Shown: positions 1 through 8,490 of the stretch, one piece after another
Numbering within the stretch: the stretch's first letter is position 1
How the letters are laid out: every line of letters begins with the position of its first letter
NCBI RefSeq assembly: GCF_034931005.1
Contig: NZ_JAYGIN010000001.1
Coordinates: forward strand, 431,747-495,746
Direction: 5' to 3'
Source of the DNA: Arcicella sp034931005
GTDB lineage: Bacteria; Bacteroidota; Bacteroidia; Cytophagales; Spirosomataceae
DNA length: 64,000 nucleotides
Notes under the pieces: model-generated
Database searches by the model: none
Seen by the model: only the letters and a program-made list of their open reading frames with translations
What the model was told of the DNA's origin: nothing
Translations under genes and position numbers: made by a program

Positions 1-1167
1 GGCCCTGTAATGGTCACTGAAGCATTAAAACCTTATAAAAATCAATTAAATCTTCACTTCGTTTCTAATGTTGACGGAACGCATATTGCGGAAGTTTTCA
101 AGAAAATAAATCCAGAAACAACTTTATTTTTAATTGCTTCTAAGACTTTCACAACGCAGGAAACAATGGCTAATGCTCATTCGGCACGTGATTGGTTCTT
201 GGCAAATGGTGGGTCGGCAGAATCTGTGGCAAAACACTTTGTGGCAGTTTCTACCAACGAAAAATTAGTGACAGCTTTCGGTATTGATGCCAATAATATG
301 TTTGGTTTCTGGGACTGGGTTGGTGGTCGTTATTCACTTTGGTCGGCTATTGGTTTGTCAATTATTCTTTCGGTTGGTTTTGAGAATTTTATTGAACTTT
401 TGGAAGGAGCTCATGCGATGGATAAACACTTCCGCACAGCTGATTTCAACGAAAATATCCCTGTCATTTTAGCTCTCTTGGGCATTTGGTACAATAATTT
501 TCACGGTGCTGAAACACAAGCTATTTTACCTTACGACCAATATATGCACCGTTTTGCAGCGTATTTCCAACAAGGAGATATGGAGTCGAATGGGAAGTAT
601 GTAGGACGTGATGGAAAAGCGGTTGACTATCAAACAGGCCCTGTTATTTGGGGCGAACCTGGTACAAACGGGCAACACGCATTTTATCAATTGATTCATC
701 AAGGAACAAAATTAATTCCTGCCGATTTCCTTGCTCCTGCGGTTTCTCACAACCAAATTGGCAATCATCATACGCTATTATTGTCAAATTTCTTTGCTCA
801 AACAGAAGCATTGATGAATGGCAAAACGTTGGAAGAAGTAGAGGCTGAATTTGTAAAAGCAGGAAAAACACAAGCAGAAATTGAAGAATTAGCTTCTTTC
901 AAAGTATTCAAGGGAAATCGTCCGACAAACTCTATTTTGTTTAAACAATTGACTCCGAGAACTTTAGGAAGTTTAGTAGCGATGTACGAACACAAGATTT
1001 TTGTACAAGGCGTTATTTGGAATATTTTCAGTTTCGACCAATGGGGCGTTGAGTTAGGCAAGCAATTAGCTAATCAAATTTTACCAGAATTGTCTGGAAG
1101 TGAAGCTGTTGCAAGCCATGATTCTTCAACAAATGGTTTGATAAATGCTTACAAGAATTGGAGATAA
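1..1167 (+). CDS. pgi: Glucose-6-phosphate isomerase, 5' truncated by window edge
   Basis: This cytoplasmic glycolysis and gluconeogenesis enzyme interconverts glucose 6-phosphate and fructose 6-phosphate. The frame is open from base 1 and reads Gly-Pro-Val before the first Met at base 10, so that Met is internal and roughly 160 N-terminal residues lie outside the window (Escherichia coli Pgi has about 549). Nearly every stretch aligns with proteobacterial Pgi: the SIS-domain segment FVSNVDGTHIAE, the signature GEPGTNGQHAF with its catalytic Glu (bases 654-656), the catalytic His region NHHTLLLSNF (about 760-790) and the catalytic Lys in ELGKQLA (1060-1062). It ends in the usual SSTNGLINAYK. 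A 13-bp hairpin follows the stop. Confidence 0.98.
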   Translation, partial: GPVMVTEALKPYKNQLNLHFVSNVDGTHIAEVFKKINPETTLFLIASKTFTTQETMANAHSARDWFLANGGSAESVAKHFVAVSTNEKLVTAFGIDANNMFGFWDWVGGRYSLWSAIGLSIILSVGFENFIELLEGAHAMDKHFRTADFNENIPVILALLGIWYNNFHGAETQAILPYDQYMHRFAAYFQQGDMESNGKYVGRDGKAVDYQTGPVIWGEPGTNGQHAFYQLIHQGTKLIPADFLAPAVSHNQIGNHHTLLLSNFFAQTEALMNGKTLEEVEAEFVKAGKTQAEIEELASFKVFKGNRPTNSILFKQLTPRTLGSLVAMYEHKIFVQGVIWNIFSFDQWGVELGKQLANQILPELSGSEAVASHDSSTNGLINAYKNWR

Positions 1168-1205
1168 TTTTTATAATGTAAAAATATCATACTACATTTA
1201 ACAAG

Positions 1206-1253
1206 CAACATCCCGAAAGTTCAAACCCTTAACGGAATGATTTCGGGATGTTG
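1206..1253. terminator. Hairpin between convergent genes
   Basis: Perfect 13-bp inverted repeat, arms 1206-1218 and 1241-1253, core CATCCCGAAA/TTTCGGGATG. It sits between the end of pgi and the convergent gene ending at 1354. There is no long T-run. Related arms occur at 4497-4530 and 58075-58109, so it is also one of a recurrent hairpin family. Confidence 0.6.
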
Positions 1254-1353
1254 AAACCCACAAATTAAGTACAATGATGAATTACGAATTATCAATGGTT
1301 TGTGGGATTTTAAAATAGTGTTTTATTTTGTCCCATTACTTAGATGATTGTAA

Positions 1354-2802
1354 TTAATTGCTTAGTTGAAAATTTATTGGAATAGTCAATTTACTTCTAT
1401 AAGGTTTTCCTCTCTCCGTTCCAGCTTTCCAATTTCCACTCGAAGCCTGTAATACTCGAATAGCTTCTTCGTCACAACCAAAACCTACACTTTTCAGCAC
1501 ATTAAAATCACACAGAGTTCCATCCGTACAAACGGTAAATTGAACATAAACTTTACCACTCACATGAGCTTTTTGTGCTACAGTAGGATATTTCAAATTA
1601 TTCATTAGATGTCCTGCAAACTTCCCCATACCTCCTAAATATTCAGCATATTCTTCAATTCTTGTGTATGGAGTTTCGATATCATTGGCATAGGATACAC
1701 CACTGATAAGCTTATTATGTTCGATATTTTCTCTATAAACTATTTTTCCTGTTTTACTTTTTGCAACCCACTCTCCCTCTTTCATTCCATCGATAATTTT
1801 GCCAGAAACAACTTCAATATTATTGCCATATCCTTCATAAAATACAGCATCCCCATTCCCATCTTTTACAATTTGAGTTCCGAGCGAATCCCAAAGCGAA
1901 ATTATTTTTCTTCTACTTACACCTACTTCGTAACTACTATCTCTTTTAATCAACTCTTCTGTCTCAATAGATTTAATTTGTCCGTTAGCCAACCAATCAT
2001 AACAAACTTTTTGTGTTTTTGTAATAATCCATTCTTTTTTTATCCGTCCATTGGGAAAATACGAACATCTCCCAAATGTACTTAACATTGAAGATGGTGA
2101 TATAGAGACGGTATATTGCTTTGAGACATCAACCATCTGCCCATTTGAATAACGTTTATGTTCAATTATTGGAAAAGTCTCTACTTGCTTTGTTCTAAAA
2201 ATATATTGCTTGTAATTGATGTTTTCATCTTCAAATATTTCACGATGATGATATTCTGAGCTATCAATTTGCAAAAGCCCTAATTTCATTTCTTGCTCAG
2301 GATTTTGTCCTTTCAAATCAAGAAAAACAATATTACTTCTAATAATTCCTGTTAGAGTATCTACCAAATATTTAGACACATATCTGTAATCTTCTTTCTT
2401 GAAAGTTTTCTTTTTATTAGCATCGTAATACTGATTAACAGAACCTTTGGTATAATTAATTTTACCAAAACTACGAAAAGGGACATCAAGTATTATTTCT
2501 TTTTCGCCGTTCATTTTTGACTTTAATAGTCTGTTATTCAATAATTTAACAACCCTCAAAGCCTCCTTATTACAATCTTCTCGACGACCTTTCACTATTT
2601 CGTATTTAATGGGAGAACCTAAATCGTTAGTTGTAACACGAATGGACACCGTATCTTTAATACCCTCAACTTCTGCCATAAATGGAATTTGAACGGTTGA
2701 TTCGATAAATCTTAGGATTAAATTTGGCTCAGTTATAAAATCTTGAGCGAAAGAGGAAGTAATAGAAAATAGGAGAAAAAACAATAATGGTGTCTTTTTC
2801 AT
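1354..2802 (-). CDS. Secreted TonB C-terminal-domain protein with YwqK-like repeats (paralog A)
   Basis: A 482-residue protein with signal peptide MKKTPLLFFLLFSITSSFAQ. The middle part has motifs such as YSNGQM, YFPNGRIK and WLANGQIK, which resemble MORN/YwqK antitoxin-like repeats. The last ~85 residues (KYPTVAQKAHVSGKVYVQF through VLQASSGNWK to IPINFQ) match the TonB C-terminal fold, but the protein has no N-terminal TonB anchor or Pro-rich spacer and no exbB or exbD is nearby. It may be a periplasmic or outer-membrane protein using the fold for binding. The frame can be extended to a TTG at 2910, but a full promoter at 2841-2871 lies inside that extension, so the ATG at 2802 is the start. 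It is closely similar to the next gene upstream, so the pair is a tandem duplication. Confidence 0.85.
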   Translation of the reverse strand: MKKTPLLFFLLFSITSSFAQDFITEPNLILRFIESTVQIPFMAEVEGIKDTVSIRVTTNDLGSPIKYEIVKGRREDCNKEALRVVKLLNNRLLKSKMNGEKEIILDVPFRSFGKINYTKGSVNQYYDANKKKTFKKEDYRYVSKYLVDTLTGIIRSNIVFLDLKGQNPEQEMKLGLLQIDSSEYHHREIFEDENINYKQYIFRTKQVETFPIIEHKRYSNGQMVDVSKQYTVSISPSSMLSTFGRCSYFPNGRIKKEWIITKTQKVCYDWLANGQIKSIETEELIKRDSSYEVGVSRRKIISLWDSLGTQIVKDGNGDAVFYEGYGNNIEVVSGKIIDGMKEGEWVAKSKTGKIVYRENIEHNKLISGVSYANDIETPYTRIEEYAEYLGGMGKFAGHLMNNLKYPTVAQKAHVSGKVYVQFTVCTDGTLCDFNVLKSVGFGCDEEAIRVLQASSGNWKAGTERGKPYRSKLTIPINFQLSN

Positions 2803-2840
2803 GATGTAAATTTTCGAGTTTAAATTGGTTGAACAATTCT

Positions 2841-2871
2841 CAAAAATAAAAATAATTACATCACTTACAAA
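2841..2871 (-). promoter_or_regulatory. Bacteroidota-type promoter of paralog A
   Basis: On the minus strand, TTTG (2871-2868), 19 nt, then TATTTTTG (2848-2841), matching TTTG-N19-TAnnTTTG exactly. The predicted transcript begins near 2834, giving a leader of about 32 nt before the ATG at 2802. Confidence 0.8.
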
Positions 2872-2926
2872 TAGATGGGTATAGACTTGATAATTTCGTA
2901 CAATTATCAAGTCTAAATGCAGTATT

Positions 2927-4327
2927 TTAGCGTGATAATTGATAATTTATTGGAATAGTAAATCTACTTCTGACCGTTCTTCCACGTTGTTTTCCAGGCT
3001 GCCATTTACCACTTGATGCTTGTAAAACACGAATTGATTCTTCGTCGCAACCAAAACCCACGCCTTTCAAAACTTTATAATCACACAGTGTTCCGTCGGT
3101 ACAAACCACAAATTGCACATAAACTTTCCCGCTTACATTTGCTCTCTGTGCCGCTGAAGGATATTTTAAATTTCCTTGTAAAAAATTGGCAAAACCTTGC
3201 ATTCCACCTTTAAACTCTGCCTGAACAGAAGGGTTTTCGTAGGTAGTTGAGTCTTTCTTCCAATAGGCAACTCCATTTATACACTTTCCATTTTTATAAA
3301 TTTCACGGTATTTAAGTTCTCCGTTGGGGCTTTTTCCAATCCATTTGCCTTCAAAAAAACCGTCTTTGATTAATCCAGCATGAATTATCATTTTTCCACC
3401 TCTGCCTTCATAATATTCATCCCAACCTTGTCCATCTTTCACAATCTGCGTTCCAAGTGTATCCCAAACAGCTATAATTTTCTCAATTGTTTCTGCTTTA
3501 ATTCTTTCGGTTACCTTTACATAAGCCATTTGCCCATTAGCAAACCAATTATAATCTGTTATTACCGTCTTTTTCCCATCATCCACTACTTCACTTTCCT
3601 GCTTAATTCTTCCATTTGGGAAATAACTATAATGTTTATCTCCACTATGCGATATAAGCATCTGACCATTTGAATAATATCCACCCATAACGTCTTTGAA
3701 TTCACTATTTGTGGAAGCTCTAAAATAAAACATTTTCAAAGAATCAGCCGCATTTTCGAAAAATGTGGGTTCATATCTATCCAAACTATCTATTCTTAAA
3801 AACGCCTTTCCAATTGGTTTTAGTTTGGTTTTATTAATTTCAAAATAATCAACATCACTCATTACTCTTCCTGTCAATGAATCAACAAAATATCTACTGG
3901 CATATTTAATTTCTTCTTGATTAGTAGTTGGTTTATGTTTTTTATCGTAATAATCTATCAGCAATCCATCTTTATAAAAGATAGGTTTTACGTTAAAAAA
4001 TGGCACTTCGAGCAACATTTTCTTTTTTCCATTCAAATTATCTTCTAACAATTTATTACTTAATAATTTGACAACTCTTAAAGCTTCTTTATCACAATCA
4101 GGTCTAAGATTTTTTACAATTTCGTACTGTTTTGAATCGCCATTTCCAAGCGTTATTTTAACAGTAACAGTACCTTGCACGTCAGCAACACGAGCCATAA
4201 ATGGTATTTGTACCGTTGCTTCCACAAACCTTTGAATTGAATAATAGTCTTCAGGAGAAGTTGTGTTTTGGGAGAAAATGGGGGAAATAAAGCTTAGTAG
4301 GTAAACAAATAGAATTAGCTTTTTCAT
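2927..4327 (-). CDS. Secreted TonB C-terminal-domain protein with YwqK-like repeats (paralog B)
   Basis: A 466-residue paralog of the downstream gene with the same layout: signal peptide MKKLILFVYLLSFISPIFSQ; an N-terminal domain with QRFVEATVQIPFMARV and CDKEALRVVKLL, which itself resembles a degenerate TonB-C fold; a middle with YYSNGQM, YFPNGRIK and WFANGQMAYV repeats; and a C-terminal TonB-C domain (YPSAAQRANVSGKVYVQF, GFGCDEESIRVLQASSGKW). The two copies are near identical over the last 80 residues and diverge in the middle. It has its own promoter at 4365-4395, so the pair need not be one operon. The function is unknown; an envelope location follows from the signal peptide. Confidence 0.87.
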   Translation of the reverse strand: MKKLILFVYLLSFISPIFSQNTTSPEDYYSIQRFVEATVQIPFMARVADVQGTVTVKITLGNGDSKQYEIVKNLRPDCDKEALRVVKLLSNKLLEDNLNGKKKMLLEVPFFNVKPIFYKDGLLIDYYDKKHKPTTNQEEIKYASRYFVDSLTGRVMSDVDYFEINKTKLKPIGKAFLRIDSLDRYEPTFFENAADSLKMFYFRASTNSEFKDVMGGYYSNGQMLISHSGDKHYSYFPNGRIKQESEVVDDGKKTVITDYNWFANGQMAYVKVTERIKAETIEKIIAVWDTLGTQIVKDGQGWDEYYEGRGGKMIIHAGLIKDGFFEGKWIGKSPNGELKYREIYKNGKCINGVAYWKKDSTTYENPSVQAEFKGGMQGFANFLQGNLKYPSAAQRANVSGKVYVQFVVCTDGTLCDYKVLKGVGFGCDEESIRVLQASSGKWQPGKQRGRTVRSRFTIPINYQLSR

Positions 4328-4364
4328 GTGAGAGTTTCGTATTTATGATTGGTTGAACATTTGC

Positions 4365-4395
4365 CAAAAATAAGAAGAAACAATGTAGGGACAAA
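4365..4395 (-). promoter_or_regulatory. Bacteroidota-type promoter of paralog B
   Basis: On the minus strand, TTTG (4395-4392), 19 nt, then TATTTTTG (4372-4365). Its spacing and -7 box are identical to those of the paralog A promoter, so the duplication included the control region. Predicted start of transcription is near 4358. Confidence 0.8.
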
Positions 4396-4398
4396 TAA

Positions 4399-4435
4399 AA
4401 AAGGCTTGATAAATTTGAAACTTATCAAGCCTTTT
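4399..4435 (-). terminator. Terminator of hisS
   Basis: Perfect 14-bp stem (4399-4412 with 4422-4435) around AGGCTTGATAA/TTATCAAGCCT. Read on the minus strand it is followed by TTTTTTATTTG, a good intrinsic terminator for the gene ending at 4574. Confidence 0.75.
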
Positions 4436-4445
4436 CTTGAATACG

Positions 4446-4549
4446 CTGTTTAATAAGTTTTCTGAATAATTTTCACCCTAAAATGTTTGATTGGAGAACT
4501 TCCCGAAAGTTTTAGAACTTTCGGGAAGTTTAAATAACTTATTAAACAG
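4446..4549. repeat. Nested inverted repeats downstream of hisS
   Basis: Two perfect palindromes, one inside the other: outer arms 4446-4459 and 4536-4549 (14 bp), inner arms 4497-4511 and 4516-4530 (15 bp, 4-nt loop). The inner core, ACTTCCCGAAAG, is related to the hairpins at 1206 and 58075. It may be a small non-coding mobile or REP-like unit inserted before the hisS terminator. Confidence 0.75.
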
Positions 4550-4573
4550 GTTCCTTTTCTAAAAACAGCTTCT

Positions 4574-5932
4574 TTAAGCTAATTTACTCAAAATGTCATC
4601 AAAGCTCAATTTTTCTTGTTCACCAGAAATCATATTTTTGAGCGTTAAAATTCCTGTATTCATTTCATCTGAACCGATAATACACACGAACTGAATCTTC
4701 TTTTTATCAGCATAATCCAACTGTTTTTTAATTTTGCAAACATCTGGATAAATTTCTGTATTTACTCCAGCCAGACGGGCTTTTTGCAATAATGGAAGTG
4801 CATAATTCAGTTCATTTTCTCCAAAATGACAGAATAACAACTTTGTCGTAACTGATTGATTTTCAGGAAACAAATTCAATTCCTCCATTACATCATAAAT
4901 TCTATCGACACCAAAAGAAATACCTACGCCCGATAAGCCTGGCACACCAAAAGTACCTGTCAAATTATCGTAACGACCTCCACCTGTAATTGAACCAATT
5001 TGAACATCAAGAGCTTTTACCTCAAAAATCGCACCTGTGTAATATGATAGGCCACGAGCAAGCGTAATGTCTAATTCGATATTATTTTCAGAAACGCCAA
5101 AAGCTGAAAGATACGTCCAAACTTGTTTTAATTCGGCAATTCCTTTTTGACCGATTTCCGAATTTTGGAATAATTCTTCTAACTTCAAAAACTTCTCTTG
5201 ATTCGTTCCTGAGATTTCAAAAATTGGGTCAAGTTTCGATAAAGAATCCGTTGAAAAACCCTTTTGAGCTAATTCTTCCAATACTTTTTCTTTCCCAATT
5301 TTATCTAATTTATCAATCGCAACTGCCAAAGTTCCCTCCTCTCCTACCGCTCCAATCGCTTCTGATAGTCCAGTTAAAATTTTACGATTATTGATTTTTA
5401 GCATGAAATTGATACCCAATTTCTGCATCACTTCATGAATCATCAACACAATTTCAGCCTCACAAATCAATGAATCTGTTCCTACAACGTCGGCATCGCA
5501 CTGGTAAAATTCTCTGTAACGTCCTTTTTGGGGACGGTCGCCACGCCAAACGGGTTGAATTTGATAACGCTTGAAAGGCATTGCCAACTCGCCACGATTC
5601 ATCACTACGTAGCGAGCAAAAGGAACGGTTAAATCATATTTTAGCCCCTTTTCAGAAATTTTTGTGGTCAATTTTTTATATCCTTCCTCTAAATCAGGTT
5701 GTCCAATTTTCTCCGAAAAATTACCCGAATTCAAGATTTTGAATAATAATTGGTCGCCTTCTTCTCCGTATTTACCCATCAATGTTGAAAGGTTTTCCAT
5801 TGCTGGGGTTTCGATGGGCTGAAAACCAAATTTTTCAAAAACAGACTTAATTGTTCCAAATATATAATTTCGTCGAACCATTTTCTCTGGTCCAAAATCC
5901 CTTGTACCTCTTACTACGCTTGGTTTACTCAT
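4574..5932 (-). CDS. hisS: Histidyl-tRNA synthetase
   Basis: Class II synthetase of 452 residues that charges tRNA-His in the cytoplasm. Motif 2 lies at about 121-149 (QIQPVWRGDRPQKGRYREFYQ), the histidine-specific LARGLSYYTG at 291-300, GGGRYDNL at 317-324 and motif 3 GVGISFGVDRI at 335-345. The anticodon-binding alpha/beta domain occupies about 360-452. Start MSKPSVVRGTRDFGPEKM is typical, and the length fits the Bacteroidota form. It is transcribed alone, with a probable -7 box at 5986-5993 and a strong terminator downstream. Confidence 0.97.
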   Translation of the reverse strand: MSKPSVVRGTRDFGPEKMVRRNYIFGTIKSVFEKFGFQPIETPAMENLSTLMGKYGEEGDQLLFKILNSGNFSEKIGQPDLEEGYKKLTTKISEKGLKYDLTVPFARYVVMNRGELAMPFKRYQIQPVWRGDRPQKGRYREFYQCDADVVGTDSLICEAEIVLMIHEVMQKLGINFMLKINNRKILTGLSEAIGAVGEEGTLAVAIDKLDKIGKEKVLEELAQKGFSTDSLSKLDPIFEISGTNQEKFLKLEELFQNSEIGQKGIAELKQVWTYLSAFGVSENNIELDITLARGLSYYTGAIFEVKALDVQIGSITGGGRYDNLTGTFGVPGLSGVGISFGVDRIYDVMEELNLFPENQSVTTKLLFCHFGENELNYALPLLQKARLAGVNTEIYPDVCKIKKQLDYADKKKIQFVCIIGSDEMNTGILTLKNMISGEQEKLSFDDILSKLA

Positions 5933-5985
5933 TGATTTGTTATCTTATTTTTATTATTTCAACGTTACTAAATGCCTTATTCTTA

Positions 5986-5993
5986 CAAAATTA
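5986..5993 (-). promoter_or_regulatory. Possible -7 box of hisS
   Basis: TAATTTTG on the minus strand fits TAnnTTTG and would give a ~47-nt leader. No TTTG is seen at the expected upstream distance, so this is a half-site only. Confidence 0.4.
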
Positions 5994-6192
5994 CAAAACC
6001 TCAAAGGTTTTATGGCATTTAGTAAATAATTATCCATTTTTTATAAAAAGAGTTTAATTGGGAATATTCAAAACACCTTACAAAAATCAACACAAAATAC
6101 TAAAAACCAACTACTTACAATAAAACATCCATTAACAACTCATAATTTACAGCTCATAACTTATAATTCTTCCAATGATAAAGCCCTTTAAG

Positions 6193-6224
6193 TTTGGTAG
6201 AAAAAGAAATAATCCCTAATTTTG
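6193..6224 (+). promoter_or_regulatory. Promoter of the small basic protein gene
   Basis: TTTG (6193-6196), 20 nt, then TAATTTTG (6217-6224). The predicted start near 6231 leaves about 20 nt before ATG 6251 and rules out the longer frame beginning at 6194. Confidence 0.75.
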
Positions 6225-6250
6225 CACCTCAATTTAAAACTCTGTTCGCA

Positions 6251-6406
6251 ATGGCTGTTACAAGACTAAAAAGAAAAGACAGAAGAAACAAGGCTATAGC
6301 CACTAACAAAGTCAATGCAATTAAGTTTTTGACTACAACACCTGAAATTAAATTGGTGGACGTAGAAGCAATAAAAGCTGAATTTGCTGCGAAGGCTGCG
6401 AAGTAA
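6251..6406 (+). CDS. Small basic protein of unknown function (51 aa)
   Basis: The protein begins MAVTRLKRKDRRNKAIATNK and ends EAIKAEFAAKAAK. It is very Lys/Arg rich in its first 20 residues and has an Ala/Glu/Lys amphipathic C-terminus. The frame is open upstream to 6194, but the promoter at 6193-6224 and the short leader favour ATG 6251. A T-rich hairpin follows directly, so it forms its own transcription unit with a complete promoter and terminator. The basic N-terminus suggests nucleic-acid or ribosome binding, but that is inference; I do not recognise a named family. Confidence 0.75.
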   Translation: MAVTRLKRKDRRNKAIATNKVNAIKFLTTTPEIKLVDVEAIKAEFAAKAAK

Positions 6407-6432
6407 TTTTGTACAATTTCTTCTAAGAAACA

Positions 6433-6461
6433 AAAAACCCATCTCAAACGGATGGGTTTTT
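6433..6461 (+). terminator. Terminator of the small basic protein gene
   Basis: 11-bp stem AAAAACCCATC / GATGGGTTTTT (6433-6443, 6451-6461) followed by TCTTTTTTTC. It can also serve the convergent gene that ends at 6516. Confidence 0.85.
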
Positions 6462-6515
6462 CTTTTTTTCAACTTTTAGAAAATAGAAGTTTTAAGCTCT
6501 AAATCGTAAATCAAC

Positions 6516-6893
6516 CTACTTTTCTTTTCCTTTCTTATCTTCTTTTGTTCTCAGGACTTCACCTAAATGATTGACTTTTTTAATATGACGTTGAAGCTCT
6601 TTTTCTTGCTTATTCAGTTTCTTATTAATATCCATTAGCACTCTAAACCGTATTGCTTGACCAAAGAAAACTAAGCCTAAAATAGTCAGAATAAAACCAT
6701 AGACTCCCCAAATAAACCATCTTGCAAAATTTATAGTTGGGTCAGTTTTTAGAGCTGTTGCATTGCCGATTCCTATAATACCAAAGCCAAACAATAAAAG
6801 TCCAGCAATAGCACAAAGAATCCATTTCGTTCTTAGTGGCATTTGTTTTACTAATCTTTGTCCAGGAGCTTTTTTAGGAATATCAGGTTTCAT
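6516..6893 (-). CDS. Small membrane protein, two TM segments
   Basis: A 125-residue protein of unknown function. Two hydrophobic segments are clear: about 25-46 (ILCAIAGLLLFGFGIIGIG) and 64-83 (FIWGVYGFILTILGLVFFG). They are joined by a short polar loop and followed by a highly charged, probably helical tail with many Lys/Glu (KKLNKQEKELQRHIKKVNHL, ending EDKKGKEK). The N-terminal KPDIPKKAPGQRLVKQ is basic, so both ends are likely cytoplasmic. I see no catalytic motif. The gene upstream, 50 bp away on the same strand, encodes an unrelated secreted protein. Confidence 0.7.
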   Translation of the reverse strand: MKPDIPKKAPGQRLVKQMPLRTKWILCAIAGLLLFGFGIIGIGNATALKTDPTINFARWFIWGVYGFILTILGLVFFGQAIRFRVLMDINKKLNKQEKELQRHIKKVNHLGEVLRTKEDKKGKEK

Positions 6894-6943
6894 ATTGGTT
6901 TTATAGTAATTACAGTTAGTTTAATATTTGTTTAAATTTTACT

Positions 6944-7492
6944 TCATTGCCAAAGACTTCCGAGCAGTTTTTCAATCGTCCTAAATTCATTATTTAATGT
7001 AGTAGGAATGGATTTATTAGAATAGGTAAAGCCGTGTTCTTGCCACAAGAAAATAGTATAAAAATCAGTTTGATAGATAGCTTTTGCTGTTGTTCTTAAT
7101 AACTGTACTTTATCGTTCGGAAGCCTTTTCTCAATAGTCATCAAAAAATATGCCTTCGTTTTCATCATTAATATTTTTTTTCCACCAACAGTCTTAGAAA
7201 CAATGTTAGTATTGGATTCCAAACTTTTTAATGCTGATTGTGACAAAAAAACATTTTCCGTTCTTTCGATATAAAAATTACTTCCATTAGCTCGCATCGT
7301 CCAACCTTTAAGCAACTGATTTTTAGCCAATTGAATTTTGGAATCCTTCAAGATTGTATTCATATCTAAATATCTAAAATCGCCCGTTTGAGCATTTAGA
7401 GAGACAGAACTAATGGTAAAGAAGCACAATAAAAATAATTTTATGGTGTTTATTTGAGAAATTATTGACTTAAACATAATTTTATATTTCAA
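6944..7492 (-). CDS. Secreted hypothetical protein
   Basis: A 182-residue protein with a hydrophobic N-terminal segment ending in a likely signal-peptidase site (IKLFLLCFFTISSVSLNAQ, cleavage near residue 35). A second start at Met6 (base 7477) would give a more normal signal length, and I cannot decide between the two. The mature part (GDFRYLDMNTILKD and onward) is mixed alpha/beta in appearance and has no cysteine pair or catalytic motif I recognise. It lies head to head with the DUF1080 gene, only 28 bp apart, so its promoter must overlap one of the two genes. Confidence 0.65.
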   Translation of the reverse strand: MKYKIMFKSIISQINTIKLFLLCFFTISSVSLNAQTGDFRYLDMNTILKDSKIQLAKNQLLKGWTMRANGSNFYIERTENVFLSQSALKSLESNTNIVSKTVGGKKILMMKTKAYFLMTIEKRLPNDKVQLLRTTAKAIYQTDFYTIFLWQEHGFTYSNKSIPTTLNNEFRTIEKLLGSLWQ

Positions 7493-7520
7493 TATTACTA
7501 TAAACTAACAAAAACATTCC

Positions 7521-8279
7521 ATGAAAATCAATAAAAAAGTAATTTTTACGGCTTTAGTAACTGTTTCATCATTGGGTTTACAGGCTCAAGATACTCGTTT
7601 TACACAGAAAAACCCTGATAAACCAGAAGCAACAGAATTCATGGATCCAGAAGTTAGAATAGTTACTCCAAGTACAGTTCCTTCTGATGCTATTGTATTA
7701 TTTGATGGCAAAAATCTTGAACAATGGGAATCTACAAAAGACGGTAGTGCTGCAAAATGGAAAGTTGAAGATGGTGTTATGACTGTTGTTGGCGGTGCTG
7801 GTGGAATCTCAACCAAAAAACTTTTTGGCGATTGTCAATTACACATCGAATGGCGTTCACCAAATGAAGCAGATGACAAAAAAGGGCAAGGAAGAGGAAA
7901 TAGTGGTGTTTTCTTACAAGGAATTTATGAAGTGCAAGTTTTAAATTCTTACCAAAACCGCACTTATCGTAATGGTCAGGCAGGTTCAATTTACAAACAA
8001 ACGCCTCCGTTGGTAAATGCAACATCAAAACAAGGAGATTGGAACGTTTATGACATTATTTATACTGCTCCTAAATTCACAATAAATGGTGGTATTGAAA
8101 CGCCTGCTTACGTGACTGTGATTCATAATGGTATTGTGGTTCAAAACCATACAAAAATTCAAGGTGTGACCAATTATATTGGGCAACCTACTAATCCCGT
8201 TCATGGAAAAGCTCCAATTCACTTACAAGACCACGGAAATGCCGTTAGTTTTAGAAATGTTTGGATTAGAGAAATGTAG
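7521..8279 (+). CDS. Secreted DUF1080 (3-keto-disaccharide hydrolase-like) protein
   Basis: A 252-residue protein with signal peptide MKINKKVIFTALVTVSSLGLQAQ and one DUF1080 domain from about residue 60. Typical motifs are present: VLFDGKNLEQWES, GGISTKKLFGDCQLHIEWRS, GNSGVFLQGIYEVQVLNS and a C-terminal PIHLQDHGNAVSFRNVWIR. The family has a concanavalin-like jelly roll, is common in Bacteroidota and Planctomycetota, and some members cleave 3-keto-glycosides in the periplasm. Substrate cannot be told from sequence. No 3-keto-sugar dehydrogenase gene is adjacent, so the gene appears to be free-standing. Confidence 0.9.
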   Translation: MKINKKVIFTALVTVSSLGLQAQDTRFTQKNPDKPEATEFMDPEVRIVTPSTVPSDAIVLFDGKNLEQWESTKDGSAAKWKVEDGVMTVVGGAGGISTKKLFGDCQLHIEWRSPNEADDKKGQGRGNSGVFLQGIYEVQVLNSYQNRTYRNGQAGSIYKQTPPLVNATSKQGDWNVYDIIYTAPKFTINGGIETPAYVTVIHNGIVVQNHTKIQGVTNYIGQPTNPVHGKAPIHLQDHGNAVSFRNVWIREM

Positions 8280-8456
8280 AAATCTGTGAATAATTTAAGC
8301 GAAAGGCGATTGGCGAAAAGCGAATACCACAGAATATTGACTTCCCAAAAGTAAAAACTATATTTTGGGTGATACCAGCGACAAACCGCCCTAAATATTT
8401 TCAGCATATCAATATTTGAAATTTTATTCCCGTGCGAGAGTGCGGGAATATTTTTT

Positions 8457-8464
8457 TATCTTTG
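8457..8464 (+). promoter_or_regulatory. -7 box of the methyltransferase gene
   Basis: TATCTTTG fits TAnnTTTG, with predicted transcription from about 8471 and ATG at 8491. No TTTG at -33. A small GC-rich palindrome (ATTCCCG...CGGGAAT, about 8424-8449) lies just upstream and could end transcription from the DUF1080 gene or bind a regulator. Confidence 0.6.
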
Positions 8465-8490
8465 CGGAAGAAAAATTTATCAAAAAATAG

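Noticed and set aside
2803..2910. N-terminal extension of the TonB-C paralog A to a TTG codon
   Set aside because: A complete promoter lies inside the extension, and the signal peptide begins at the ATG at 2802.
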